Numbered from the stretch's first letter, positions 46,794 to 55,772 are shown. The stretch: DNA of 64,000 bases from Mycolicibacterium sp. (GCF_016462545.1 NZ_JAEMTA010000001.1:568668-632667), one strand, 5' to 3'. Translations and numbers: made by a program. Notes: generated by a model not told the origin, from the sequence alone.

Positions 46794-47288
46794 GTGGACG
46801 CTGCAGATCTGGTGGACATCGAGGCACTGAAGCAGCTCAAGGCGCGCTACTGCCGCTTGCTCGATGCGAAGGACTGGCAGGCGTGGCGCGAGATCTTCAC
46901 CGACGACTTCGTCAGCGACACGTCCAAGGCGGGCGGGAAGGTGATCCATGGCGCCGACGACTTCGTCGCGTTCACGCGCCGCGCCCTGAGTAAGCCGTCG
47001 CAGGCGACGGCGCACCAGGTGCACGCACCCGAGCTCGACGTCACCTCGGCGACGGAGGCCCGCGGCATCTGGGCACTCGAGGACGTCGTGCGGTTGGCGC
47101 CGGGGATCAATCTTCGCGGATACGGCCACTATCACGAGACCTACGAGAAGATCGATGGTGAGTGGTTCATCAAGACCTCCACGCTGACTCGACTGCGTGA
47201 GGACGTGTTCAACGTCGTCGTCTCCGTCTATCTCTCCGACCGGATGAAGAAGGTGGGCGCCCGGATGGCGCGACGGCTCTCGACGTGA
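46794..47288 (+). CDS. SnoaL-like (NTF2 fold) protein
   Basis: 164 aa. KARYCRLLDAKDWQAWREIFTDDF is the hallmark N-terminal helix pair of SnoaL-4/bile-acid dehydratase-like proteins; the conical barrel follows. Related proteins are dehydratases, isomerases or ligand-binding subunits in steroid and polyketide pathways. GTG 46794 has GGAGAGG upstream; GTG 46770 overlapping the small gene is an alternative. Confidence 0.72.
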   Translation: MDAADLVDIEALKQLKARYCRLLDAKDWQAWREIFTDDFVSDTSKAGGKVIHGADDFVAFTRRALSKPSQATAHQVHAPELDVTSATEARGIWALEDVVRLAPGINLRGYGHYHETYEKIDGEWFIKTSTLTRLREDVFNVVVSVYLSDRMKKVGARMARRLST

Positions 47289-47290
47289 GC

Positions 47291-47317
47291 TTTACAAGTC
47301 GCGAGTTGAATGTCACG
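47291..47317 (+). promoter_or_regulatory. Island operator, site 5 (acyl-CoA dehydrogenase)
   Basis: TTTACAA, 13 bases, TGTCACG, full consensus match, 2 nt after the SnoaL-like stop and 38 nt before the acyl-CoA dehydrogenase ATG. The only site not in a divergent region, which argues for a real promoter-linked element. Confidence 0.78.
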
Positions 47318-47355
47318 GTGTCTTGATGGTTCGCAGCAGCGGGGTCGACGGCTAG

Positions 47356-48528
47356 ATGGACTTCTCGCGAGTCTGGCTCTCGGACGAGGACCAAGCCTTC
47401 CAGAACGATCTGCGCGCGTTTCTCGCCACGGTCGTCACCGACGAGGTGATCCGCCACGATCGCGAGACCGGCGACAACTTCGACGAGGGCATGCACTGCG
47501 CGCTCGGCGACGCGGGTTACCTGGCGCAGTACTACCAGCCAGAGGACGCCGGCGGGTTCAACGCGCTGCGCATGCGGATCTTCGAGCTGGAGATCGGCCG
47601 CGCCGGTGCGCCGTGGTTCCACTCGGGAACGACGCGGATGGTCGCCCAGGCCCTACAGCAGTTCGCCTCACCCGAACTCGTCGCGGCCGTGATGCCGGGG
47701 GTGATGGCCGGCCCGACGCGCCTCTGCCTCGGCTACACCGAACCCGACGGCGGTTCGGACGTCGCCACCTGCAAGACGCGAGCGGTGCGCGATGGTGACG
47801 GCTGGATCATCAACGGTGCCAAGATGTTCACCTCGAACGCCCATCACGCGCAGTACGTCTTCCTCATCACCAACACCGATCCCAGTGCGCCGAAGCACCA
47901 GAGCTTGACCATGTTCCTCGTCCCGCTCGACTCGCCGGGTATCGAGATCCAGGGCATCCGCACCGTCGACGGTGACCGCACCAACATCACCTACTACAGC
48001 GACGTTCGGGTCGACGATCGCTACCGGGTCGGCGAGGTCAACGGTGGATGGGCAGTGCTGCGGGGAGCGCTGCACGCCGAACACGGCACCGTCGAACGCG
48101 ATGCCCAAGGCCTGCAGAAGATCGCGGCCATGACCGAACACATCGTGCTTCTGGCCCGGGCGATCGACACCATCGCCGGGATCCCCTCCGACGATCCCGT
48201 GGTGCGTTACCGATTGGGTCGCAACATCGCCCGACTGGAAGCCGCGATGAGCACCCCGGGGATGTTTGGTCGCGTCGCCATCGCGCAGGCGCTACGGGAT
48301 CTGACGCCTGATCTGATGGACATGCTCGGCGCCGCCGGTGCCCTGCCGTCGGGGACTCGCGGTGCGGCCGCCGACGGGGCCGCGGAGTTCCTGTTCCGGC
48401 TGGCGGGACCGACCGGCGTCTACGGCGGCACCCTCGAGGTGTTCCGCAACATGATCGCCCAGCAGGCACTGGGTCTCGGGCGCCCCAACTATTCGCCACC
48501 CGCCCAGAAGGAAGCCGTGGCCCGATGA
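47356..48528 (+). CDS. Acyl-CoA dehydrogenase family protein
   Basis: 390 aa FAD enzyme: LCLGYTEPDGGSDVATCKTRA, GWIINGAKMFTSNAHHA and the C-terminal GVYGGTLEVFRNMIAQQALGL. At the position where medium-chain enzymes have the catalytic Glu (YEGT) this protein has Gly (YGGT), as in some alpha2beta2 FadE subunits and in enzymes with a relocated base. It may need a partner subunit, which is not seen next to it. Under operator site 5; ATGA overlap with the luciferase-like gene. Confidence 0.85.
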   Translation: MDFSRVWLSDEDQAFQNDLRAFLATVVTDEVIRHDRETGDNFDEGMHCALGDAGYLAQYYQPEDAGGFNALRMRIFELEIGRAGAPWFHSGTTRMVAQALQQFASPELVAAVMPGVMAGPTRLCLGYTEPDGGSDVATCKTRAVRDGDGWIINGAKMFTSNAHHAQYVFLITNTDPSAPKHQSLTMFLVPLDSPGIEIQGIRTVDGDRTNITYYSDVRVDDRYRVGEVNGGWAVLRGALHAEHGTVERDAQGLQKIAAMTEHIVLLARAIDTIAGIPSDDPVVRYRLGRNIARLEAAMSTPGMFGRVAIAQALRDLTPDLMDMLGAAGALPSGTRGAAADGAAEFLFRLAGPTGVYGGTLEVFRNMIAQQALGLGRPNYSPPAQKEAVAR

Positions 48529-49442
48529 AATTCAGCATCACCCATCCGATGCATTCGCACCCCTACAACCCGGAGTTGGTCACGGGGAAGGGCGTCGGGG
48601 CGGTTGCGGAGGCCGCGGAGGCTGCTGGTCTGGATGGGTTCGGCTTCACCGACCATCCCGCGCCGACGCAGCGCTGGTTGGAGTCGGGCGGTCACGATGC
48701 TCTGGACCCGTTCGTCGCGATGAGCTTTGCCGCTGCCCACACCAGGACCCTGCGACTGATTCCGAACGTGGTGGTGCTGCCGTACCGCAATCCGTTCGTG
48801 GTGGCCAAGGCCGGAGCGACGCTGGATCTGCTGTCCGACGGACGCTTCACCCTGGCGGTCGGCGTCGGCTATCTCAAGCGCGAATTCATGGCGCTGGGAG
48901 TGGATTTCGAGGAGCGCGGCGCCCTGTTCGAAGAGGCCCTGCAGGTCATTCGCAGCGTATGGAGCGGTGACGACGTCTCGTTCGAGGGCAGGCACTTCAC
49001 CGCCACCGGAATCACCGCCCATCCTCGACCGATCAGCAGGCCGCACCCGCCGATCTGGATCGGCGGCAACACCGCCGCGGCCCGGCGCAGGGTCGCCGAA
49101 CACGGTGACGGCTGGTGTCCGTTCCCCGCTCCGGCCGTCCTGGCGCAGACCGCCCGAACGGCAGCCATGGAGACGCTCGACGACCTGGCTGCGGGTATCG
49201 ACGATCTCCGGCGCCGGTGTGACGCGGCGGGTCGTGACCCCAATGCGCTCGACGTCACGTTCACGAACGCCGCTGGCGGCAACCCGGCGGACGACGACTT
49301 CAGCGCCGACCAATTCCTCTCGGGCGTCGAGAAACTCGAGGCGCTCGGCGTCACCTGGATCCAGGTTCAGATCCCCGGCGACAGCCTGGCGCACGCCCTC
49401 GAGGTCATCGAGAAGTTCGGCACGCTGGTCATCGCGCGCTGA
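48525..49442 (+). CDS. LLM-class F420-dependent oxidoreductase
   Basis: 305 aa TIM-barrel luciferase-like protein: GFTDHPAPTQRWLESGGHDALDPFVAMSFAAAHT near the N-terminus and NVVVLPYRNPFVVAKAGATLDLLSDGRF are typical of mycobacterial F420 oxidoreductases. It probably reduces or oxidises a pathway intermediate with F420. Coupled to the acyl-CoA dehydrogenase; convergent with, and overlapping by 14 nt, the GAP-like gene. Confidence 0.85.
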   Translation: MKFSITHPMHSHPYNPELVTGKGVGAVAEAAEAAGLDGFGFTDHPAPTQRWLESGGHDALDPFVAMSFAAAHTRTLRLIPNVVVLPYRNPFVVAKAGATLDLLSDGRFTLAVGVGYLKREFMALGVDFEERGALFEEALQVIRSVWSGDDVSFEGRHFTATGITAHPRPISRPHPPIWIGGNTAAARRRVAEHGDGWCPFPAPAVLAQTARTAAMETLDDLAAGIDDLRRRCDAAGRDPNALDVTFTNAAGGNPADDDFSADQFLSGVEKLEALGVTWIQVQIPGDSLAHALEVIEKFGTLVIAR

Positions 49443-50103
49443 TCACGGCGGCGATGCCGTTGTAGAGCAAGCCGATCCCGATCAGTATCAGCAGCGTGGT
49501 CGTGATGGCGGTCTGTCGGCGCTGCATCCAGGTCGCGAACCGTTCGAGCTGACTGTCCACTCGATGGCTCCATCTCAGATAGGCCAAAATCGGAACCGCC
49601 GCCGTCGAGCCCGCGAGCAGTGTGAAGTAGGTGACGGACCCGACGACGCCCAGGCTGCTCAACTGTGCCGCACCGATTGCGAATCCCGCAGCGGCGCAGG
49701 CCAATAGAACTTTGACGTTCACCACCGTCAGGGCGATGCCGACGGCCGCCGCCCCCGCGGGCGTGATCTCCTTGATCCTGGTCACCCACCGGGGTGGCTC
49801 GACTGCGCGGGGTGGCTTGAACCAGTACCAGATCCCCGCTGCGATGCAGAGAACGCCCGCGACGAGGCGAACCCAGGTGGTCCAGTGCGGCGCGGGTCGA
49901 TCGAGGCCGTCCGGCACGCGCGGCGCCTGGATGAACAGCACCGTGAGCGCCGCCTTGCCGGTGAGCCACCCCGCGATGAAGGCCGCGCCGGTGGGTTTGG
50001 GCCGCGCACTGTGGATGACGAGCGCGATCGCCGGAATGACGGAGAACGGCGAGAGGGCGACCACGGTGGCGAACGCCGTCAACTCGCCGAGAAGTACGCT
50101 CAC
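49429..50103 (-). CDS. GAP/Sap-like membrane protein (LysE-type)
   Basis: 224 aa with six hydrophobic helices: ATVVALSPFSVIPAIALVIHS, GAAFIAGWLTGKAALTVLF, VRLVAGVLCIAAGIWYWF, GIALTVVNVKVLLACAAAG and others. This matches the mycobacterial GAP (Sap) family, implicated in glycopeptidolipid or other lipid export. GTG overlaps the DUF427 stop (GTGA), so both are under operator site 6. Confidence 0.78.
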   Translation of the reverse strand: MSVLLGELTAFATVVALSPFSVIPAIALVIHSARPKPTGAAFIAGWLTGKAALTVLFIQAPRVPDGLDRPAPHWTTWVRLVAGVLCIAAGIWYWFKPPRAVEPPRWVTRIKEITPAGAAAVGIALTVVNVKVLLACAAAGFAIGAAQLSSLGVVGSVTYFTLLAGSTAAVPILAYLRWSHRVDSQLERFATWMQRRQTAITTTLLILIGIGLLYNGIAAVISAR

Positions 50104-50783
50104 GTCCCGGGGAGCTCGGCAACGACGTCGGCCCGCACCTCATCGAAGCTCAGGAAGCCCCGGATGGGGAGTGTCTCCGCAGGGGTGTCTTCGTAGCTCC
50201 ACGCCACGTCCTCGTGCACGGTGTCGCCGACCGTCACCGACCAGTAGGTGGCCTCGCCCTTGTAATTGCAGTAGCTGCTGGTCTCCGATCGGCGGAGCAG
50301 CTCGGTCCGCACCAGGGCCGGATCGACGTAAAGCCTTGGTGTCAGCGATGTCTCGAAGACGACGACCGTGTCGATCGCGTCGACCAGTACGGTGTCGGCC
50401 ACGGACACGCGCAGAGCGCGGTGGGTGGGCCTGCAGTCCACCCGGTGGTAGGGGTTGGGCGGGTAGTGCACCAGGGCGCGGCCCTCCTCGTGCCACGTGT
50501 CGACGGCGTCCCACGGCACCCGGGCATAACCAGGGGCTTCGTCGACTGCGTCGTGGGGCAGGGCGACCACCTCGTCGGCGGGAAACGCGTAGCTCAGCGC
50601 ATGCCCGCGGCGATGAACCAGCAGCGCACGTTCGGTGTCGATGACGATGTGGCCGTCCCGGATCGCCTGGATGCGGCGGGGATGGGGTTCGACGAAGACG
50701 ACATCGGCCGGTAGCGGAGGGGTGAACCACCCGGCGGGATCGGCGCTGAGAGGCCCGCGGCCCGCAACCAGACTCATCCCCAT
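50100..50783 (-). CDS. DUF427 domain protein
   Basis: 227 aa. Contains the DUF427 pattern: RRIQAIRDGHIVIDTERALLVHR, then a second copy VLVDAIDTVVVFETSLTPRLYVDP with SSYCNYKGEATYWSV near the end. Function of the family is unknown. ATG 50783 is 3 nt from operator site 6; ATG 50777 is possible. Coupled to the GAP-like gene. Confidence 0.8.
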   Translation of the reverse strand: MGMSLVAGRGPLSADPAGWFTPPLPADVVFVEPHPRRIQAIRDGHIVIDTERALLVHRRGHALSYAFPADEVVALPHDAVDEAPGYARVPWDAVDTWHEEGRALVHYPPNPYHRVDCRPTHRALRVSVADTVLVDAIDTVVVFETSLTPRLYVDPALVRTELLRRSETSSYCNYKGEATYWSVTVGDTVHEDVAWSYEDTPAETLPIRGFLSFDEVRADVVAELPGT

Positions 50784-50786
50784 AGA

Positions 50787-50813
50787 TTTACAAAGATCGC
50801 TCTGAATGTCGCG
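50787..50813 (+). promoter_or_regulatory. Island operator, site 6 (DUF427 / WS-DGAT)
   Basis: TTTACAA, 13 bases, TGTCGCG: 13 of 14 consensus positions. Between divergent starts at 50783 and 50867. Confidence 0.75.
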
Positions 50814-50866
50814 TCAGCCGTGCCGATTGGGCGTGCGGGTGGCATCCGCCCCCGCGATGGCGTCCA

Positions 50867-52342
50867 ATGGAGGCGGCAATCGAGGCGGGGATGGCGATGA
50901 GGCGGCTCAACGGCGTGGACGCGCTGCTGTTGTACAGCGAAGCGCCCGAGATTCACATGCACACCCTGAAGATCGGCGTGCTCGACGTCTCCGGCCTCGA
51001 TGGCGGATTCACCTTCGAGTTGTTCCGCCGCGTCGCGGAGCCACGCCTGCTGGCCCTGAAACCGCTGCGCTATCAACTCGTCGAGATCCCGATGAAGCTG
51101 CACCACCCCATGTGGGTCGAGAACCCCTCGATCGACTTCGACTACCACGTCCGCCGGGTGTCGGTGCCTGCGCCGGGCGGTCGGCGTGAACTCGATCAGA
51201 TCATCGGGGAGATCGCGGGCACGCCCCTGGACCGCAGCAGACCGCTGTGGGAGATGTACGTCGCCGAGGGTCTCGTCGGCGACCGCGTCGCGATCATCCA
51301 CAAGGTGCACCACGTGCTCGCCGACGGCGTCGCATCGGCCAACCAGATGGGCTGGGCCATTCAGCCCGAGCCGCCCGAGTTCCCCGCGAAGGCGATTCGC
51401 ACCGCTGATTCGGAACGCACCGCGAGCGGACTGATCAGGGCGGCTGGCCGTGATCACGCCCGCCAGATTCGACGTCTGCCCAAGCTGGTCGCCGAGACCG
51501 CGACCGGAGTGTCGCGGGTGCGCCGGCGGGTGAAGGAACGCGGCACCCATCCCGAACTCGCGCCGAACTTCGCCCCGCCGCCCACGTTCATCAACCACGT
51601 CGTGTCGCCGACGCGCCGGTTCGCCACCGCCCCGCTGGCGCTGGTCGACGTGAAGGAGGTGGCAAAGGCGCTCGGCGTGACGATCAACGACGTCGTGCTG
51701 GCGACGGTGGCCGGCGCGTTGCGGGAGCTCCTGCTGCGGTACGACGGGTCCGCCGACTCACCTTTGATCGCGGGCGTGCCGGTGAGCTACGGCAATCCGG
51801 ATCGCCTGTCGGGCAACGAGTTCACCTACATGACGCCGTCGCTCGCGGTACACGTCGCCGATCCGCTGGAACGGGTTCGGCTGACGGCGACGGCGACGGC
51901 GATCGCCAAGGAGAATCACCATCTGCTCGGTCCCAGTTTGATCCCAGCCTGGCTGAACTATCTGCCCCCGTCGGTCGCGCCGCCCGCCTTCCGGTGGCAG
52001 TCCAAGCGGGTGGAGTCCAGCATGATCATGAACTTGACCGTGTCCAACGTCCCGGGGCCGCGGGAGCGCGGATCGTTCGGCGGCGCGGTGATCAGCGAGA
52101 TCTACTCGGTGGGTCCGCTCGTCGCGGGGAGCGGCATGAACGTCACGGTGTGGAGCTACGTCGATCAGCTGAACGTCTCGGTGCTCACCGACGACCTGAC
52201 GACGAACGATTCACACGAGGTGACCGATGCGATGATCGACGCGTTCGACGAGTTGCGCCGCGCAGCTGGATTGTCGGGCGGGCTCACCGAGGTGGGTGAT
52301 GCGATGCCGCTCGCGCGGGCCGCGGACCGGTCGGTGGGCTAG
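50867..52342 (+). CDS. Wax ester synthase/diacylglycerol acyltransferase-like protein
   Basis: 491 aa. The active-site motif HHVLADG (His148, His149, Asp153) is intact, and [17 protein letters not shown] and [13 protein letters not shown] are typical of the WS/DGAT family. Members esterify acyl-CoA with diacylglycerol or long-chain alcohols. Within a catabolic regulon it could store or detoxify acyl-CoA intermediates. ATG 50867 is the longest start; ATG 50891 or 50897 would begin at the family-typical [13 protein letters not shown]. Confidence 0.88.
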   Translation: MEAAIEAGMAMRRLNGVDALLLYSEAPEIHMHTLKIGVLDVSGLDGGFTFELFRRVAEPRLLALKPLRYQLVEIPMKLHHPMWVENPSIDFDYHVRRVSVPAPGGRRELDQIIGEIAGTPLDRSRPLWEMYVAEGLVGDRVAIIHKVHHVLADGVASANQMGWAIQPEPPEFPAKAIRTADSERTASGLIRAAGRDHARQIRRLPKLVAETATGVSRVRRRVKERGTHPELAPNFAPPPTFINHVVSPTRRFATAPLALVDVKEVAKALGVTINDVVLATVAGALRELLLRYDGSADSPLIAGVPVSYGNPDRLSGNEFTYMTPSLAVHVADPLERVRLTATATAIAKENHHLLGPSLIPAWLNYLPPSVAPPAFRWQSKRVESSMIMNLTVSNVPGPRERGSFGGAVISEIYSVGPLVAGSGMNVTVWSYVDQLNVSVLTDDLTTNDSHEVTDAMIDAFDELRRAAGLSGGLTEVGDAMPLARAADRSVG

Positions 52343-52593
52343 CGGGTCCAGCCACGGCGGCGCAGCCACCAGTCGCGGAACACGATGCCCCAGATGACGA
52401 GGGCGAAGCCGATGAGGAAGATGTCCTCGACGTGGCCGACGTGGTTGCCGCGCAGCATGGCGAGCATGAAGAAGCCCGCCAGGATGCCGCCGATCTGAAT
52501 GGCGCGGTGATTTTGCTTCGACCAACCCCAGTTCGCCGACGGCACGTCCTCGACATCGACGCCGGTGTGTCGTTCGACCTCGGTGTTCGCCAC
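52339..52593 (-). CDS. DUF2631 small membrane protein (Rv2876-like)
   Basis: 84 aa: hydrophilic start with [13 protein letters not shown], then two hydrophobic segments ([31 protein letters not shown]) and a basic tail. It resembles Rv2876 as I recall it, which lies next to the mpt83-dipZ-mpt70 locus. This marks the point where conserved gene order resumes after the island. Convergent with the WS/DGAT gene, stops overlapping by 4 nt. Confidence 0.8.
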   Translation of the reverse strand: MANTEVERHTGVDVEDVPSANWGWSKQNHRAIQIGGILAGFFMLAMLRGNHVGHVEDIFLIGFALVIWGIVFRDWWLRRRGWTR

Positions 52594-52675
52594 TGTTACT
52601 CCTCAGGGGGTCCGGTCAACGTCCCAGTAGACAGAACCATTCTGGCATACGACAGCACGTCGTAGTCAGGGGAGT

Positions 52676-53968
52676 TCAGCGGACGGCCTCGTAACGTCGC
52701 AGCGCCTCGATGCGCTCCGCGGCGTGGTCGACCATCGGCTCCGGGTAGTCCGCGCCGCCGAACTCCGGCACCCACCGCTTGACGTAGGCGCCGTCGGGAT
52801 CGAACTTGTTGCCCTGAGTCGTCGGGTTGAACACCCGGAAGTACGGCGCGGCGTCAGTGCCGCAGCCTGCCGCCCACTGCCAGCCGTGTTGATTGCTGGC
52901 CATGTCGCCGTCGGTGAGTTGCTCGAGGAACCACCGCGCGCCCCACTGCCATGGCAGGTGGAGATCCTTGACGAGGAACGACGCGGTGATCATTCGGACG
53001 CGGTTGTGCATGAAACCGGTTTCGGACAGCTGACGCATTCCTGCGTCGACGATCGGATAGCCCGTCTTTCCTGCCTTCCACGCCTCGAATCGCTTCTTCG
53101 CGCCGGCGTCTTCGTCGACCTCGATCTGGTCGAAGTTCTTGTTCCAGTTCCACCAGGCGCTCTCCGGCCAGGAGTACAGAACACCCGCGTAGAAGTCGCG
53201 GAACGCCAGCTCGCGCAGGTAGGCCTGGGCGCCCTTGCCGCTGCCCAGGTCCGCCGCCATCGTGCGGGGGTGAATGGTGCCGAACTTGAGGTGTGCCGAC
53301 ATGCGACTGGTGCCGTCGTGATCGGGGCGGTCTCGTTCGGCGGAATAGTCGGCCAGCGTGGTGTCGACGAACTTCTTCCAGCCCTTGCGGGCGGCGGCCT
53401 CCCCGGCGGGGTGGTCCAGTTCGGCGTCTCCCGCCGGGATGTCCACACCGCCGTCGACGTCGGCGGGGTCGATCCACGTCGCCGACTTCGCTCCGGTGCG
53501 GGCGGGTGCCCGCCAGCCGTGCTCCTTCCAGGCCGAGTAGAACGGGGTGAAGACCTTGTAGGGCGTGCCGTCGCCCTTCGTGACCCGGCCGGGGGACACC
53601 AGATACGGCGAGCCCGCTTCTTCGAGTGGCACGTCCCCCAGCGCCTCGCGCACGGCCTCGTCCCGGCGGAGTCCAAACGGTGAGAAGTCGGAGGAGATGT
53701 GCACCGAGGTTGCGTGGATCTTCTTGGCTAGGGCGGGGATTCGGCTCTCTGGGCGGCCCTGGGTGACCAGCAGGCGACCGTCGAGCCCGTCGCGCAGTTC
53801 CCGCAGCGAGTCGTACAGATATTGCAAGCGTCGTGGACCCGCCGTCGCCTTCAGCCTGGGGTCCAGCACGTAGCACGCGAGCACCTCCTGGTCCTCACGG
53901 GCGGCATCGAGCATGGCGGGCAGGTCGTGCAGACGCAGATCGCGACGAAACCAGAGCAGCGTTGGCAT
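52676..53968 (-). CDS. phr: Deoxyribodipyrimidine photolyase
   Basis: 430 aa. N-terminal PTLLWFRRDLRLHDLPAML antenna-binding alpha/beta domain and C-terminal FAD domain with RELAFRDFYAGVLY, TGYPIVDAGMRQL, HNRVRMITASFLVKDL and DGDMASNQHGWQWAAGCGTDAAPYFRVFNP. Uses light to split cyclobutane pyrimidine dimers. The ATG at 53968 matches the family start. Divergent from the deacetylase gene. Confidence 0.94.
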   Translation of the reverse strand: MPTLLWFRRDLRLHDLPAMLDAAREDQEVLACYVLDPRLKATAGPRRLQYLYDSLRELRDGLDGRLLVTQGRPESRIPALAKKIHATSVHISSDFSPFGLRRDEAVREALGDVPLEEAGSPYLVSPGRVTKGDGTPYKVFTPFYSAWKEHGWRAPARTGAKSATWIDPADVDGGVDIPAGDAELDHPAGEAAARKGWKKFVDTTLADYSAERDRPDHDGTSRMSAHLKFGTIHPRTMAADLGSGKGAQAYLRELAFRDFYAGVLYSWPESAWWNWNKNFDQIEVDEDAGAKKRFEAWKAGKTGYPIVDAGMRQLSETGFMHNRVRMITASFLVKDLHLPWQWGARWFLEQLTDGDMASNQHGWQWAAGCGTDAAPYFRVFNPTTQGNKFDPDGAYVKRWVPEFGGADYPEPMVDHAAERIEALRRYEAVR

Positions 53969-54013
53969 GGTATTGATCTTGCCCGCATTCGACCGTGGGA
54001 AAACGAGGTGGTG

Positions 54014-54026
54014 CACGGTCACCGTG
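54014..54026. promoter_or_regulatory. Palindrome upstream of the PuuE-like gene
   Basis: CACGGTCACCGTG, perfect 6-bp arms around a single base, in the 90-bp divergent spacer between phr and the deacetylase gene, ending 32 nt before the latter. Candidate operator; no regulator is adjacent. Confidence 0.35.
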
Positions 54027-54058
54027 AAAGTGTCCCCATCCGCTGCGACAATCCCACC

Positions 54059-54979
54059 ATGACGCCGACGACCGACGACTACCCACGCGACATGGTCGGG
54101 TACGGATCGCAACCGCCCGATCCGCGCTGGCCCGGTGGCGCCAACGTCGCCGTGCAGTTCGTCCTCAACTACGAGGAGGGCGGTGAGAACAACGTCCTGC
54201 ACGGCGACGAGGCATCCGAGACGTTTCTGTCGGAAATCATTGGTGCACAGCCATTCTCGAATCGGCACATGAGCATGGAATCGCTGTACGAATACGGTTC
54301 GCGAGCGGGTCTCTGGAGGGTGCTGCGGATGTTCGATCAGCGCGAGCTACCGCTGACGATCTTCGGCGTCGCGACTGCACTGGCACGCAATCCGGCGGCC
54401 GTGGCGGCCTTCCAGGCGCGGGGCGACGAGATCGCCTGCCATGGTTTGAAGTGGCGCAGCTATCAGCTCGTCGACGTCGACACCGAGCGTGCCGAACTGG
54501 CCGCGGCGGTCCGCCTGATCTCGGAGTTGACCGGTGAGGCTCCCCTCGGCTGGTACACCGGCCGGGATTCGCCGCATACTCGCGAACTCGTCGTCGAGCA
54601 CGGTGGTTTCCTCTACGACTCGGACTCCTACGCCGACGACCTGCCGTACTGGACTCGCGTCAGGGGCACCGATCACCTCGTCGTGCCCTACACGCTCGAC
54701 ACCAACGACATGAAGTTCGTGTCGGCCAGCGGTTTCCCCAGCGGAAGCGACTTCTTCACCTATCTGCGTGATGCCTTCGACGTGCTGTACGCGGAGGGTG
54801 AGGCGGGAGCGCCGAAGATGCTGTCGATCGGACTGCACTGCAGGCTCGTCGGGCGGCCGGCCCGCATCGCTGCGTTGGGGAGATTTCTCGACCACGTCCA
54901 GTCCCACGACAAGGTATGGATCACGCGCCGCGTCGACATCGCCAGGCACTGGGTGGAGAACTTCCCGCCGGTGGGGTGA
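54059..54979 (+). CDS. PuuE-like polysaccharide-deacetylase-fold amidohydrolase (putative allantoinase)
   Basis: 306 aa. PRDMVGYGSQPPDPRWPGGANVAVQFVLNYEEG, then LTIFGVATALARNP, GDEIACHGLKW, and GWYTGRDSPHTRELV follow the PuuE/cyclic-imidase group of carbohydrate-esterase-4 fold proteins. PuuE hydrolyses allantoin without a metal; other members act on cyclic imides. No other purine catabolism gene is nearby, so the substrate is open. Confidence 0.82.
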   Translation: MTPTTDDYPRDMVGYGSQPPDPRWPGGANVAVQFVLNYEEGGENNVLHGDEASETFLSEIIGAQPFSNRHMSMESLYEYGSRAGLWRVLRMFDQRELPLTIFGVATALARNPAAVAAFQARGDEIACHGLKWRSYQLVDVDTERAELAAAVRLISELTGEAPLGWYTGRDSPHTRELVVEHGGFLYDSDSYADDLPYWTRVRGTDHLVVPYTLDTNDMKFVSASGFPSGSDFFTYLRDAFDVLYAEGEAGAPKMLSIGLHCRLVGRPARIAALGRFLDHVQSHDKVWITRRVDIARHWVENFPPVG

Positions 54980-55003
54980 GCCGCACCTTGTTAGCGTGGG
55001 GTG

Positions 55004-55732
55004 ATGCGCGTACTGGTGTCGATCGCGATCGTGCTCGTGGTGAGCGCGGGAATGGTGGTCGGGCCGGCGCCGGCGGCCCGTGCCGCCGATCTGACCGGCA
55101 AGGTGATCGTGATCGACCCGGGCCACGGAGCCTCGGCTGACGGACCGTTGAGCCGCCAGGTGACCAACGGCCGCGGGGGAACCAAGGACTGCCAGACCAC
55201 CGGCACCGCGACCGACGCCGGATTCGGAGAGCACACGTTCACCTGGGACGTCGCGCTGCTCGTCCAGAACGCCCTCGACGCGATGGGCGCGCGCACCACC
55301 CTCTCCCGAGCTGACGACAGTGGACCCGCGCCCTGCGTCGATGCTCGGGCCGCGGCCGCGAATGCCCAACACCCAGACGCCATCGTCAGCATCCACGGCG
55401 ATGGCGGCCCAGCATCGGGTCACGGATTCCACGTGAATTATTCGAGCCCGCCGGTCTTTCCGTCGCAGGGTGCGCCGTCCATCGCCTTGGCGAACACGAT
55501 GCGCGACGCGCTGGTGGCGTCAGGTCTGGCACCGTCGACCTACATCGGTACGAACGGCTTGTACGGTCGGGCTGATCTGGCTGGTCTGAATCTCGCCGAG
55601 TACCCGGCGGTGCTCGTCGAACTTGGCAACATGCGCAATGCCGACGACGCGGCCCAGATGTCCAGCGATCAGGGCCGCGCGGCGTACGCGGACGCCGTCG
55701 TGAAGGGGATAGCGGCGTACGTCGGCGGTTGA
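55004..55732 (+). CDS. Secreted N-acetylmuramoyl-L-alanine amidase (Rv3717/Ami1-like)
   Basis: 242 aa. Signal peptide to about residue 28 (ARAAD), then an Amidase_3 domain. Zinc ligands His41 (DPGHG), Glu76 and His131 (SIHGDG), and catalytic Glu207 (VELGNM). Cys63 and Cys111 are placed to form the disulphide known for Rv3717. It removes stem peptides from peptidoglycan. ATG 55004 follows an in-frame GTG at 55001. Confidence 0.92.
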   Translation: MRVLVSIAIVLVVSAGMVVGPAPAARAADLTGKVIVIDPGHGASADGPLSRQVTNGRGGTKDCQTTGTATDAGFGEHTFTWDVALLVQNALDAMGARTTLSRADDSGPAPCVDARAAAANAQHPDAIVSIHGDGGPASGHGFHVNYSSPPVFPSQGAPSIALANTMRDALVASGLAPSTYIGTNGLYGRADLAGLNLAEYPAVLVELGNMRNADDAAQMSSDQGRAAYADAVVKGIAAYVGG

Positions 55733-55772
55733 TGTTTGACTCTGCCCTTGGGGGAGAGCCCACGATGGGTGC

